Shown one piece after another: positions 9,796 to 21,970 of a stretch of DNA of 64,000 bases. How positions within the stretch are numbered: position 1 is the first letter of the stretch; each line of letters begins with the position of its first letter. Below the pieces are notes generated by a model. The model was not told the origin of the DNA. It saw only the letters and a program-made list of their open reading frames with translations, and searched no databases. The DNA comes from Henckelia pumila. Its lineage: Eukaryota > Streptophyta > Magnoliopsida > Lamiales > Gesneriaceae. The position numbers and the translations under genes were made by a program. The stretch lies in NCBI RefSeq assembly GCF_033568475.1, contig NC_133121.1, positions 50,815,905-50,879,904 on the forward strand, read 5' to 3'.

Positions 9796-10434
9796 ATGAC
9801 AGGATCTTCTTCACAAAAATTGAAAAATATTTGTGTCTTTTGTGGTTCTAATACTGGAAAGAATGAAATATTTGTTGATGCAGCAATTAATCTTGGAAAA
9901 AATTTAGCAGAGAGAAAAATTCACTTGGTTTACGGAGGAGGCAATATTGGGTTAATGGGATCTATTTCAACAGCAGCTCATCTTGGAGGTAGTCAGGTTT
10001 TGGGTATTATTCCTACAGCTTTAGCTGAAGGAAATATTACAGGTGTTACGGTTGGGGAAGAGTTGAAAGTTTCATCAATGTACGAGAGAATAACTAAAAT
10101 GATAGAAAATTCTGATGCTTTTATTGCCTTGCCTGGTGGTTTTGGTACTTTAGAAGAAATTTTTCATGTTGTTTCTTGGGCACAACTTAATATACATAAT
10201 AAACCTGTTGGCTTGTTGAATATCAATAAATATTATGATGGTTTGTTGACTTTTCTCGATGTAGCCGTGGAACAAAATTTTATTTCAGAAAATTCACGAA
10301 GGATGCTCATCTCTGCTTCGAATGAAGACCAATTAATTGATGATCTCCAAGCTTTTGTTCATCAACCTGATTCAGCTATAACAAAGATCAATTGGTCTCA
10401 ACCAACCAGTAAGAAAAGAAAACTGGATCATTGA
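9796..10434 (+). CDS. LOG-type cytokinin riboside 5'-monophosphate phosphoribohydrolase, copy 1
   Basis: A 212-residue protein of the lysine decarboxylase-like/LOG family. Plant LOG enzymes hydrolyse cytokinin riboside monophosphates to active free-base cytokinin and ribose 5-phosphate in the cytosol and nucleus. Visible: ICVFCGS near the N-terminus (12-18), VYGGGNIGLMG (45-55), MYERITKM (95-102) with R98, and PGGFGTLEE (113-121), the family signature PGGxGTxxE, with E121. R98 and E121 match the usual catalytic positions. Length is typical of plant LOGs. The C-terminus KKRKLDH could act as a nuclear signal. Plant LOG genes normally have several introns, whereas this frame is uninterrupted, suggesting capture from a spliced RNA. 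It lies 190 bp after the CRP-like ORF, inside the retroelement. The protein is identical in copy 2. Confidence 0.9.
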   Translation: MTGSSSQKLKNICVFCGSNTGKNEIFVDAAINLGKNLAERKIHLVYGGGNIGLMGSISTAAHLGGSQVLGIIPTALAEGNITGVTVGEELKVSSMYERITKMIENSDAFIALPGGFGTLEEIFHVVSWAQLNIHNKPVGLLNINKYYDGLLTFLDVAVEQNFISENSRRMLISASNEDQLIDDLQAFVHQPDSAITKINWSQPTSKKRKLDH

Positions 10435-10487
10435 TTCAACATGTCATGAAATGGTTTGTGTTTGTTCCTCATCTTCAATAATTCCAG

Positions 10488-10603
10488 GTGATATCTCTTT
10501 CATCATGTACTCTTTATTTTTCTTAAAAAAAAAAAAAAAAAAAAATTTAAAATTTAAAAAAATATATTTCTATAATAATATTTATTTTTTTTTTCAATGG
10601 CAG
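10488..10603 (+). other. Possible small intron in LOG 3' UTR
   Basis: CAG|GTGATA at 10485-10493 and a T-rich tract ending CAATGGCAG at 10603 would bound a 116-bp, very AT-rich intron 53 bases after the LOG stop. It contains an A-run of about 21. Alternatively that A-run is the trace of a captured poly(A) tail. Both readings are motif-based. Confidence 0.25.
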
Positions 10604-11019
10604 AGTAAGGAGTCAAAAACTCCTGACACGCATTAGTTTTTATTTATCATCTTATCACAATAGATTAGATTTTAATATTCCGTATATATTTAAATTGCAA
10701 ACTACTAAGAAAATGAAGTCTTTTTGTATAGATGTTTATTTATTCTTCTTTTTATCAATTTAATAGAAAATATATAATTGATGGGATATAAGTTATAAAT
10801 AATATATAATTGTGTGTTTTCAAATACATATTTTCTAAAACTTTTATGAGTATATAATTAAAGTGATATTGATTGAATAAATAATAACATGTATAATTGA
10901 GGGAATTAATTTGTAAAAGTTCAATAGTTACTCACATAAATTTTGTGAGTGAGGGGTAAGAATTGAGAAAACAACTTATAAGCTTTTATTGATTATTAAG
11001 AAATGGTTGATTACTAGAT
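10604..11019 (+). other. Non-coding 3' part of LOG element, copy 1
   Basis: AT-rich with no ORF. It holds a small hairpin AGGAGT/ACTCCT near 10606-10622 that might be a 3' end signal; the rest shows nothing recognisable. Confidence 0.5.
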
Positions 11020-11343
11020 TAAACCCATTTTGAAAAAAAAAAAGAAAAAAAAAGAAAAATGAAAATTGGCTGCAAAGTTGTTTGAAGTTTGATTGTAAAG
11101 TTGTAGAGTATTAATATCTCTACTATAATTATTAATGTAATAGATTTACCTCATAAAAAATAAAAAAAATAAATAAACTTTGAAAAAAAAATGTTACATT
11201 TTCAAAGTTTATTGGAGGTATTTGATTATGTAAAAACAATTTTGCAGCCAAGCAAAAAAACAAAAAAAACAAAAAAAAAAACAAACAAACAAAAAACCAA
11301 AAACCCAAAAAAAAAAAAAAAACAAAAAAAAAAAATGGGTTTA
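11020..11343 (+). repeat. Foldback (MITE-like) sequence, copy 1
   Basis: Nested inverted repeats: outer arms TAAACCCATTTT at 11020 and AAAATGGGTTTA ending 11343; inner arms TTGGCTGCAAAGTTGTTT near 11065 and AAACAATTTTGCAGCCAA near 11235; central arms ATAAACTTTGAAAA and TTTTCAAAGTTTAT around 11172-11213. Long A-runs sit between arms. It could be an old MITE or a structured 3' RNA. Copy 2 is at 21132-21455 with different A-run lengths. Confidence 0.6.
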
Positions 11344-11847
11344 TTCTTTGTAAATCATCCTATCTTATTTTCAATATTAGGTTATTTGATTGTCTGCTTT
11401 ACTAGCCATTTTCAAAGAGTGTATAATTTCTTCCAACTCCATGAGTGAAAAACAGCTATATATGAAATACTTTAACCCGAGAGAATATGGAGTTGAGACT
11501 TTTACATTAATATTCTTGATGATATACATGTTATGAAAATGATTTCTATTATCCTTTTAATTATATTATTCTCAAAGTTTTTAGAAAATATTTATGTAAA
11601 AAAAAAAAAAATTATATATATTTAATATTTTGATATTGTGTGAAATATATATGTATAGCCCATCCAATTACATATTGATGTATTGGTTGATAATGAGATT
11701 TATAAATAAACATATGATCTCCTCACAAGTGTGTTTTTAAAATTTCAAAGTTTGCAAATTTGAATATATATATTAAGGAATAAAAATCTAACTTGTGATT
11801 TTATGATATTTTATGATATTTTATTACTAAGGGACTAGTAATTAGCC
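11344..11847 (+). other. Non-coding spacer before PPT, copy 1
   Basis: AT-rich, no gene recognised. It ends in the polypurine tract of the element. Confidence 0.5.
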
Positions 11848-11859
11848 GGTTTGGGGGTG
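11848..11859 (+). other. Polypurine tract, copy 1
   Basis: GGTTTGGGGGTG directly before the TGATGAAAC start of LTR 2; it would prime plus-strand synthesis. Copy 2 (21960-21970) has one G fewer. Confidence 0.7.
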
Positions 11860-13652
11860 TGATGAAACTTAAAATTTGTAATTATTTATATGTTAAAAAG
11901 TGTGTTTTAAATTTTAAGTTTAATTAAAATTATGAAGTTGTATTATTTTAGTGTTATGTGTTTATATTTAAATGTTTTACTAAAATGTTGTATTTTACGG
12001 TTTGCGCAGGTTTGGTAAAAATAAAATTACTCAAGCTACAGAGGTCATAATGGAGTAACCTCAAAACCTGTAGAATCACAAAAGAGGCATCTTCAACTTT
12101 GTAGAAGACAAGAAATTCCAAAAACTTCATTAAGATGATCAAAAATAAACATCAAAATGGAGATAGATTTACTTTTACTATGACCAGCTTGGAGTAAAAA
12201 TATCATAAGTATTTCATATTTTATCCAAAAGGGGTGAATGAGTTGTCCAAACACATCTACACAAAATATCCTACGTGTTCTATGTTGAAAAAAAAGGCTG
12301 AATCGGTGGTCTAAGGTATCAAACATGCCAATTAAAGTTGGGTCATGGTATTGACATTCAAGGAGACAAGCACCCACCAACTTTACTATTTCACATTTAA
12401 TGAGCCTTGGACTCTTGCTCTCATTTGGCCTATAAATAGATGTGTTGTATAAGCTTTGTAGTGTGCAAAAGTGTAGAGAATTCTTCATTTGTAAAATAAA
12501 TATTGTGTGTGTGAGAATAAAAGTTTGAGTGTGCAAGTTTCTCAAGTTCAAGTATGAAATTTCTTTTATCTTTATTCTTGAGTTTCATGTTCATGGAAAG
12601 CTAAATCTTTTTATGTCAAGGTGAAAAGGTTTCATTGTTGGTCAAGTAAGATTGTCTATATTTTGTATATTCTTTTCTTTTCTATTTTTATTTTTACTAA
12701 TTGATCTTTATTTGTAGGTATAATTTTGGATGATTTGTTGTTATCTATTTACATCAAATGCTTGGTACCTTGAATGTGGTTACCTTGATTTGTTGTCAAA
12801 TATGATACAATAAATACTACAATAATTATATACTATAAATATATGTATCTATTTATAATAAAATCATATATATTATTTAGACGATAGCGTGACACTGTCG
12901 GTTGTTCTAAATAATATATTGTGATTTGAACTAACATTTACTTTTTCGCATCTAACTTTTACTTTATCGCAACTAACATTTATTTTTCCGCAACTAACAT
13001 TTACTTTCTCGCATCTAACTTTTACTTTTCCGCAACTAACATTTACTTTATCGCATCTAACATAAAGTCATATATTTTATTTAGACGATAGCGTGGCTCT
13101 GCCGGTTGTTCTAAATAAAATATTGTGATTTGATCTAACATTTATTTTTATGTCAATTTATATTTATGCATTTATATATATATTATGGGTACCATGTATT
13201 AAATATCGGTTGATATTAATATAGTGGGAACTATATTATATGATATACTTGTTTAAATATTTAATTGTTCTTTTTATGTTTATATTTATTCATCTATATA
13301 TATATTATGGGTACCATGTATTAAATATCGGTTAATCTGATATTAATATAGTGGGAACTATATTATATGATATACTTGTTTAAATATTTCATTGTTCTTT
13401 TATGTTTATTTTTATTTTAGTTTCTTTTATTTATTTTTATTAAACAATCTTAAATAAACCAACAATGAACCTTTGAAACCTTGACAATTTTATAATTTGT
13501 GTATTTGAAGTTTTATAATAATATTTTCATCTATAATATATTATTGCTAAAATTAAACTTACAACATCCTCTCCGTGGATCGATCTCGTACTCACGAGTA
13601 TATTACTTGCAGACAACCTACACTTGGGTGAATTACAATTTAAGTTGTAGCA
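11860..13652 (+). repeat. LTR 2 (shared middle LTR)
   Basis: 1793 bp, almost identical to LTR 1 and LTR 3, but with a small deletion where the others read AAAATAATCAAAC (about 12137-12146). It serves as the 3' LTR of copy 1 and the 5' LTR of copy 2. Confidence 0.92.
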
Positions 13653-13658
13653 AGTTTT

Positions 13659-13676
13659 TGGCGCCGTTGCCGGGGA
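13659..13676 (+). other. Primer binding site, tRNA-Asp, copy 2
   Basis: Same 18-base tRNA-Asp complement as at 3547. The donor-like GAG|GTATAA follows directly. Confidence 0.92.
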
Positions 13677-13731
13677 GGTATAAATTAAGTTTAATTTTGT
13701 TATTATGTAAATAGTATGTTGTTTTTATTGT

Positions 13732-16700
13732 ATGATTGTTTGGAGTCGTAAACAAAGTGGTAGACTTGTTCGAGTAACTGAAAATATTTTAAACATGGAC
13801 GATAATTCTAATAATCAAGATGATAATAATAATAATAATAATCATCAAGAACATGAACAACCAAGAACACTTAAGCACCATATGAATCCAATAAGAACTA
13901 GTACACCATCTTGTTTAGTTTTTCCTCCTGATGCATCTAATTTCAATTTTAAGCCACAAGTCATTCAACTTTTACCAAATTTTCATGGCTTAGATTCTGA
14001 AAATCCATATTTGCATTTAAGAGAATTTGAGGAGGTTTGCAACACTTATAATGATCAAAATTGTAGCATGGATACTGTTCGATTAAAGCTTTTTCCTTTT
14101 TCCTTAAAAGATAAAGCTAAAACATGGTTGCAAAATTTGAGATCAAGTTCAATAAGATCATGGGAAGAAATGCAACAACAATTTCTAAAAAAGTTTTTTC
14201 CTTCCCATAGAACAAACTCTTTTAAAAGACAAATTACAACTTTTTCTCAAAAACAAGGGGAAACATTTTATCAATGTTGGGATAGATATAAAGAGTTACT
14301 TAATACATGCCCACATCATGGTTTTGAAATATGGAGAATAGTTTCTCACTTTTATGAAGGTTTAATACCTAAAGATAGGCAAATGATAGAATTCATGTGT
14401 AATGGAACTTTTGAAGATAAAAACCCAAATGAAGCTATGGAATATTTGGAGTCATTAGCAGAAAATGCTCAAAATTGGGATAATATAGGCTCAATTGAAC
14501 CACCAAGTAAAACCAATAATTCAACAAATGGGGGTGGTATTTATCATCTTAAAGATGATGTAGATGTTCAAGCTAAACTTGCATCTTTAGCAAGAAAAAT
14601 CGAGTCATTAGAAATGAAAAAGAGTGATCAATTAAAAAGTGTTCAAGAAATTGTTTGTCATATATGTGACACACATGATCATCTTACAAAAAATTGTCCT
14701 ACTTTGCCTTCATTTAAAGAATGTCTCCATGAACAAGCCAATTATGTTAACAATTTTAAAAAACCAACATTAGATCCTTTTTCACAAACATACAATCCTG
14801 GTTGGAGAAATCATCCCAATTTTAGTTGGAGGAACGATAATAATGCACAACCTTCACAACAACCTCTTCAAAATAACCAAAATCATCAAGGTTATGCTCC
14901 TTATATCCCACCTCCAAGAAAAAATTTTGAAGATGAAATTCATGCATACATTCAAAAGCAAGAGTCTATCAATATTCAAAACATTCAATCTATGAATGAT
15001 TTGAAAGAAACTCTTGCAAAATTTGCATCTGCACTTAATATTCATGAAAAAGGAAAATTTCCATCTCAACCACAACCTAATCCTAAAAATCAAAATCAAG
15101 AAAAATTTGATCAAGTAAAATCTGTTATTACTCTTAGAAGTGGTAAAATAGTTAATGATCCATATAGTGATGAAAACAAAGATCAATTAAACTCAAAGAG
15201 TAAGGATTCAAATCTTGATACTTTTGAGAAAGATGATGCTTTGAGTCCTAAAAATAAGAAAATTGATGATAAAATAAATAAACATGTTCCTTTTCCTCAT
15301 GCATTAGTAAATAATAAAAAACAAAAAAATGATTCTGATATTTATGAAGTTTTTAAACAAGTAAAAATAAATATTCCATTATTAGATGCTATTAAACAAG
15401 TGCCTTCTTATGCAAAGTTTTTAAAAGATTTATGTACTGTGAAAAGACAATTGCATGTAAAGAAGAAAGCATTCTTAACGGAGCAAGTAAGCTCTATTAT
15501 TCAAAATAATTCTACCTTGAAATATAAAGATCCCGGTTGTCCAACAATTTCATGTATTATTGGAAAAAATAAAATTAAAAAAGCTTTGTTAGATTTGGGA
15601 GCAAGTGTGAATTTAATTCCTTATTCAGTTTATGAAAAGCTTAAGTTGGGAGATTTAAAACCTACATCTGTTACTCTTTTACTAGCCGATAGGTCAATCA
15701 AAATACCTAGAGGTATCGTAGAAGATGTGTTAGTTCAAGTCGATAAATTCATATATCCTGTGGATTTTATTGTCTTGGATACACAACCAATAGAAGTACA
15801 TAACGAAATTCCAGTAATATTGGGACGTCCATTTCTAGCAACTTCAAATGCTTTAATTAATTGTCGAAATGGAATAATGAAATTGTCTTTTGGAAATATG
15901 ACTTTAGAACTTAATGTGTTCAATTTATGTAAACAACCAAGTATTAATGAAGATGAAGATGATAATGCAATAGAAACAATTGTGGAAGAAAATATACACC
16001 AAGAAAACTTAAATCAACAATCTGAAGTTTGTTTAGTGGAAAGTTTTGATTCAAAAAATGTTTTTAAATCAAAGTTATTTGAAGAAATTAATGAACTTGA
16101 AGAAGTAAAAGAAAATGATCGTCCAAAACTTGAATTAAAACCCTTGCCAATAGAACTAAAATATGCTTTTCTTGGTGAAAATCAAACATATCCTATTGTA
16201 ATATCTTCTACCCTCTTACCAAAACAAGAAGAAGATGTAATAACACTACTTAAAAAACACAAAAATGCAATTGGATGGACTTTGCAAGATATAAAAGGTA
16301 TAAATCCTTTAATCTGCACACATAGAATTCACTTGGAAGAAAATGCTAAAACATATCAACAACCACAAAGAAGATTAAATCCACACATGAAAGAAGTTGT
16401 TAAAAATGAAGTTTTAAAACTATTAGATGCCGGAATTATTTATCCAATCTCGGATAGTAAATGGGTAAGTCCAACACAAGTAGTACCAAAAAAATCAGGC
16501 ATCACTGTTATAAAAAATGAAAAGGGAGAATTATTACAAGCTAGGATTCCATCTAGTTGGCGTATGTGCATTGATTATAGAAAATTAAATGATGCAACTA
16601 GAAAAGATCACTTTCCGTTACCATTTTTAGATCAAATTTTAGAGAAAGTGGCAGGTAATCCTTATTATTGTTTTCTTGATGGGTATTCGGGGTATTATCA

Positions 16701-19019
16701 AATACCAATATCATTAGAAGATCAAGAAAAAACTACTTTCACTTGTCCGTTCGGAACTTTTGCTTTTAAAAGAATGCCATTTGGTTTATGTAATGCCCCG
16801 GCTACTTTTCAAAGATGCATGCTAAGTATTTTTAGTGACATGATTGAAGAATTTGTGGAAGTTTTTATGGATGATATAACTGTTTTTGGAAACTCATTTG
16901 AAAACTGTCTTAAAAATTTGGAAGAAGTTTTAAAAAGATGTGAAGAAAAAAATCTTGTTTTAAATTGGGAAAAATGTCACTACATGGTTAAATCCGGAAT
17001 TGTGTTAGGGCATGTCATATCTGAAAAAGGAATTGAAGTTGATAAAGCTAAGGTTGATGTTATTGCTAATCTACCATCACCAAACACGATCAAAGAAATT
17101 CGATCATTTTTGGGTCATGCGGGATTTTATAGAAGATTTATAAAAAATTTTAGCATAATATCGAAACCAATTTCAAATCTTTTAACAAAAGATGCACAAT
17201 TTGAATGGACTCAAGAATGTGAAACTGCTTTTAAAAAATAATTAATCTTTTAACTACATCACCTATTTTACAACCTCCTGATTGGTCTTTACCATTTGAA
17301 TTAATGTGTGATGCAAGTGATTATGCTGTAGGAGCCGTGTTAGGACAAAGAAAAGAAGGTAAACCTTATGTGATCTATTATGCAAGTAGAACCTTAAATA
17401 GTGCTCAAATCAATTATTCAACAACTGAAAAAGAATTACTTTCAGTAGTGTTTGCATTAGATAAATTTCGATCCTATTTAATTGGTTCTACTACTATTGT
17501 TTACACTGATCATTCTGCCATAAAATATTTATCAAATAAACAAGATGCTAAGCCGAGATTAATAAGATGGATTTTGTTGTTACAAGAATTTGATCTTGTA
17601 ATAAAAGATAAAAAAGGAAAAGAAAATGTAGTAGCCGATCATTTATCAAGAATAATTTCTGAATCATCTCAAAATGAAATACCAATAAATGAAAATTTTC
17701 CGGATGATCAACTATTTTATGCTACTACTATGCCTTGGTTTGCTAATATTGTAAATTTTCTTGTGACAAATAAAATGCCTTCTCATTGGAGTTCACAAGA
17801 TAAAAATAAATTCTTGAAAGAGGTCAAAAAATTTTATTGGGATGATCCTTATTTGTTTAAGTATTGTCCTGATCAAATTTTTCGACGATGCATACCCGAC
17901 AATGAGGTAAGTAGTGTCATTAAATTTTGTCATTCTGAGGCATGTGGAGGTCATTTTTCGTCAAAGAAAACAGCTGCAAAAATCTTTCAATGTGGATTTT
18001 ATTGGCCTTCTTTATTCAAAGATACACATTCATTTTGCAAATCTTGTGAAAATTGTCAGAAAATGGGTTCAATTTCAAAACGAAACATGATGCCTTTAAA
18101 TCCAATCATGATTATTGAAATATTTGACAGTTGGGGAATAGATTTTATGGGTCCATTTCCATTATCTTTTGGATTCACTTATATTTTAGTAGCTGTCGAT
18201 TATGTTTCAAAATGGATTGAAGCAATTGCATGTAGAACTAATGATCATAAAGTTGTGATAAAATTTTTGAAAGAAAATATTTTTAGTCGATTTGGAATAC
18301 CTAGAGCTATAATAAGTGATGGGGGAAGTCATTTTATAAATAAATCATTTTCTTCGTTGTTAAGAAAATATGGTATTACACATAAAGTTTCTACTCCATA
18401 TCACCCTCAAACGAATGGTCAGGTTGAACTTGCAAATAAAGAAATAAAACAAATTTTGGAAAAAACAGTCAATCCAAATCGAAAAGATTGGTCTTTAAGA
18501 TTAAGTGATGCATTATGGGCATATAGAACTGCATTTAAAACATCATTGGGGATGTCACCATATAGATTAGTTTTTGGAAAGCATTGTCATTTACCTGTTG
18601 AAATTGAACATAAAGCTTATTGGGCAATTAAAGCATTTAATACTAATTTAGATGATGCATCTAAATCAAGAAAATTGCAATTAAATGAACTAGAAGAATT
18701 AAGAAATGATGCATATGAAAATGCAAAGATTTATAAAGATAAAACAAAAGCATTTCATGATAAAAATATTATGAGAAAATCTTTTGAAATCGGAAAAAAA
18801 GTTTTACTTTATAATTCTCGCTTGCATTTGTTTCCAGGAAAACTTAGATCGCGATGGTCTGGACCATTTATTGTTAAATTTGTCTATCCTCATGGTGCTG
18901 TTGATGTTGAAAATCCTAAAAATAATAATGTATTTAAAGTTAATGGGCAAAGACTTAAACCGTTTATAGAAAATGAAGTTCTTAATGAAGAGTTTATGCC
19001 TTTATATGATCCAACTTAA
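13732..19019 (+). pseudogene. Athila-like gag-pol polyprotein, copy 2, one-base frameshift
   Basis: Same polyprotein as copy 1, but an A-run at 17233-17238 has 6 A where copy 1 has 7 (7121-7127). The frame stops at 17241 after 1169 residues, keeping gag, zinc knuckle, protease and RT but losing RNase H and integrase. The remainder is open in another frame from 17304 to 19019 (571 residues) and still shows [13 protein letters not shown], the HHCC finger and DD35E. The change is in a homopolymer, so it could be a real slip or a consensus error. Confidence 0.9.
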
Positions 19020-19165
19020 TTGTTACTTATATTTTTATTTTATTTTTGCAGAATTGAGTTCACTTCCCGGTTAAGTGGCGGATAACGGTACTCCGTGACT
19101 ACTTTCAGTCGGTTTTATTTCAATTTCCCAAAATAATTGAATATATATATATATAAATATATATT

Positions 19166-19719
19166 ATGGATGAAGATATCAAAAAACTTGGTAAATATTT
19201 TCCATCTGTTTCTAAAAAAGTTCTGAGAATGATTTATGAAGGCAGATGTGAAAGATTGAGAATGCTTATGCAAAAAGGAATCCCGGAGGATATTCGTCTT
19301 ATAATTGAAGCCAAGGTTCGATTAGGTGGTGAAGTTCCAAAATTCTTACTTGTTCGAAATATGTCTGGACTAGGAAAAAGTACCTATGCGAAGAAAAGAA
19401 GGGCTAAAAGGTTAGATGTTTGTCATAATTGTGCCAGATGGACTTGTAATAGACAATGCAGATCTTTGGGATATGTTTCCACAAATAGAGAAGAGATAAA
19501 ATTGATTTCATTAAGAATGGGCTGAGTAAAGAGTCATTGGATGATATCTCATTGACTCTTGAGACGCATTCTAGTGGAGATGTACAAGGTCAACTTCTCC
19601 ATTTATGGAAACTATTCCAAGCGCAGCGTCATGGTGATGGTCTTGGGAATCTGACTAAAAAAGACCCTATTTGCCAATTTATAAGAAAATTGGATGGTAA
19701 GCCAACCCTCGACTCATAA
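19166..19719 (+). pseudogene. CRP-like ORF, copy 2, frameshifted after the cysteine motif
   Basis: Here the 5' end is in frame from the ATG at 19166 (MDEDIKKLGKYF...), giving 21 residues ahead of the point where the copy 1 frame starts. GKSTYAKKRRAK, CHNC and the two later cysteines are intact. A two-base GA gain in a GAGA context at about 19491-19496 shifts the frame, which ends after 119 residues; the C-terminal part remains open from 19537 in another frame. One position differs from copy 1 (R for M just after the basic stretch). See copy 1 for the family argument. Confidence 0.6.
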
Positions 19720-19859
19720 ATATTGAAGGAACACTGTGAGCCACAATCACATCACTGTTTATACGCATGCATGTTATTATTATATATTATTTTTTTTTAC
19801 TATTTTCATCATTTTGTTCACATCTGTATTCCTATTTCTGTCTTATTCCTTGTTTTCCT

Positions 19860-19867
19860 TATAAAAT
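19860..19867 (+). promoter_or_regulatory. TATA box ahead of LOG, copy 2
   Basis: TATAAAAT, the same distance from the LOG ATG as in copy 1. Confidence 0.5.
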
Positions 19868-19909
19868 CACTCAACTCTCTCTATATTTTTTAAAAGAAAA
19901 GAAAAAAAC

Positions 19910-20548
19910 ATGACAGGATCTTCTTCACAAAAATTGAAAAATATTTGTGTCTTTTGTGGTTCTAATACTGGAAAGAATGAAATATTTGTTGATGCAGCAA
20001 TTAATCTTGGAAAAAATTTAGCAGAGAGAAAAATTCACTTGGTTTACGGAGGAGGCAATATTGGGTTAATGGGATCTATTTCAACAGCAGCTCATCTTGG
20101 AGGTAGTCAGGTTTTGGGTATTATTCCTACAGCTTTAGCTGAAGGAAATATTACAGGTGTTACGGTTGGGGAAGAGTTGAAAGTTTCATCAATGTACGAG
20201 AGAATAACTAAAATGATAGAAAATTCTGATGCTTTTATTGCCTTGCCTGGTGGTTTTGGTACTTTAGAAGAAATTTTTCATGTTGTTTCTTGGGCACAAC
20301 TTAATATCCATAATAAACCTGTTGGCTTGTTGAATATCAATAAATATTATGATGGTTTGTTGACTTTTCTCGATGTAGCCGTGGAACAAAATTTTATTTC
20401 AGAAAATTCACGAAGGATGCTCATCTCTGCTTCGAATGAAGACCAATTAATTGATGATCTCCAAGCTTTTGTTCATCAACCTGATTCAGCTATAACAAAG
20501 ATCAATTGGTCTCAACCAACCAGTAAGAAAAGAAAACTGGATCATTGA
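19910..20548 (+). CDS. LOG-type cytokinin riboside 5'-monophosphate phosphoribohydrolase, copy 2
   Basis: The 212-residue product is identical to copy 1, with PGGFGTLEE at 113-121, R98 and E121. I found one synonymous difference (ATC for ATA at codon 133). While the neighbouring polyprotein and CRP-like frames differ by indels between copies, LOG is intact in both, though the copies are too young for this to prove selection. Confidence 0.9.
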   Translation: MTGSSSQKLKNICVFCGSNTGKNEIFVDAAINLGKNLAERKIHLVYGGGNIGLMGSISTAAHLGGSQVLGIIPTALAEGNITGVTVGEELKVSSMYERITKMIENSDAFIALPGGFGTLEEIFHVVSWAQLNIHNKPVGLLNINKYYDGLLTFLDVAVEQNFISENSRRMLISASNEDQLIDDLQAFVHQPDSAITKINWSQPTSKKRKLDH

Positions 20549-21131
20549 TTCAACATGTCATGAAATGGTTTGTGTTTGTTCCTCATCTTCAATAATTCCA
20601 GGTGATATCTCTTTCATCATGTACTCTTTATTTTTCTTAAAAAAAAAAAAAAAAATTTAAAATTTTTAAAAAAATATATTTCTATAATAATATTTATTTT
20701 TTTTTTCAATGGCAGAGTAAGGAGTCAAAAACTCCTGACACGCATTAGTTTTTATTTATCATCTTATCACAATAGATTAGATTTTAATATTCCGTATATA
20801 TTTAAATTGCAAACTACTAAGAAAATGAAGTCTTTTTGTATAGATGTTTATTTATTCTTCTTTTTATCAATTTAATAGAAAATATATAATTGATGGGATA
20901 TAAGTTATAAATAATATATAATTGTGTGTTTTCAAATACATATTTTCTAAAACTTTTATGAGTATATAATTAAAGTGATATTGATTGAATAAATAATAAC
21001 ATGTATAATTGAGGGAATTAATTTGTAAAAGTTCAATAGTTACTCACATAAATTTTGTGAGTGAGGGGTAAGAATTGAGAAAACAACTTATAAGCTTTTA
21101 TTGATTATTAAGAAATGGTTGATTACTAGAT
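20549..21131 (+). other. Non-coding 3' part of LOG element, copy 2
   Basis: Equivalent of 10435-11019, with the A-run shorter by several bases and the same intron-like donor and acceptor signals. No gene is seen. Confidence 0.5.
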
Positions 21132-21455
21132 TAAACCCATTTTGAAAAAAAAAAAGAAAAAAAAAGAAAAATGAAAATTGGCTGCAAAGTTGTTTGAAGT
21201 CTGATTGTAAAGTTGTAGAGTATTAATATCTCTACTATAATTATTAATGTAATAGATTTACCTCATAAAAAATAAAAAAAATAAATAAACTTTGAAAAAA
21301 AAATGTTACATTTTCAAAGTTTATTGGAGGTATTTGATTATGTAAAAACAATTTTGCAGCCAAGCAAAAAAACAAAAAAAACAAAAAAAAAAACAAAAAA
21401 ACAAAAAAACAAAAAAACAAAAAAAAAAAAAAAACAAAAAAAAAAAATGGGTTTA
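21132..21455 (+). repeat. Foldback (MITE-like) sequence, copy 2
   Basis: Same nested inverted arms as at 11020-11343; the A-rich spacer differs in pattern. Confidence 0.6.
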
Positions 21456-21970
21456 TTCTTTGTAAATCATCCTATCTTATTTTCAATATTAGGTTATTTG
21501 ATTGTCTGCTTTACTAGCCATTTTCAAAGAGTGTATAATTTCTTCCAACTCCATGAGTGAAAAACAGCTATATATGAAATACTTTAACCCGAGAGAATAT
21601 GGAGTTGAGACTTTTACATTAATATTCTTGATGATATACATGTTATGAAAATGATTTCTATTATCCTTTTAATTATATTATTCTCAAAGTTTTTAGAAAA
21701 TATTTATGTAAAAAAAAAAAAAAAATTATATATTTAATATTTTGATATTGTGTGAAATATATATGTATAGCCCATCCAATTACATATTGATGTATTGGTT
21801 GATAATGAGATTTATAAATAAACATATGATCTCCTCACAAGTGTGTTTTTAAAATTTCAAAGTTTGCAAATTTGAATATATATATTAAGGAATAAAAATC
21901 TAACTTGTGATTTTATGATATTTTATGATATTTTATTACTAAGGGACTAGTAATTAGCCGGTTTGGGGTG

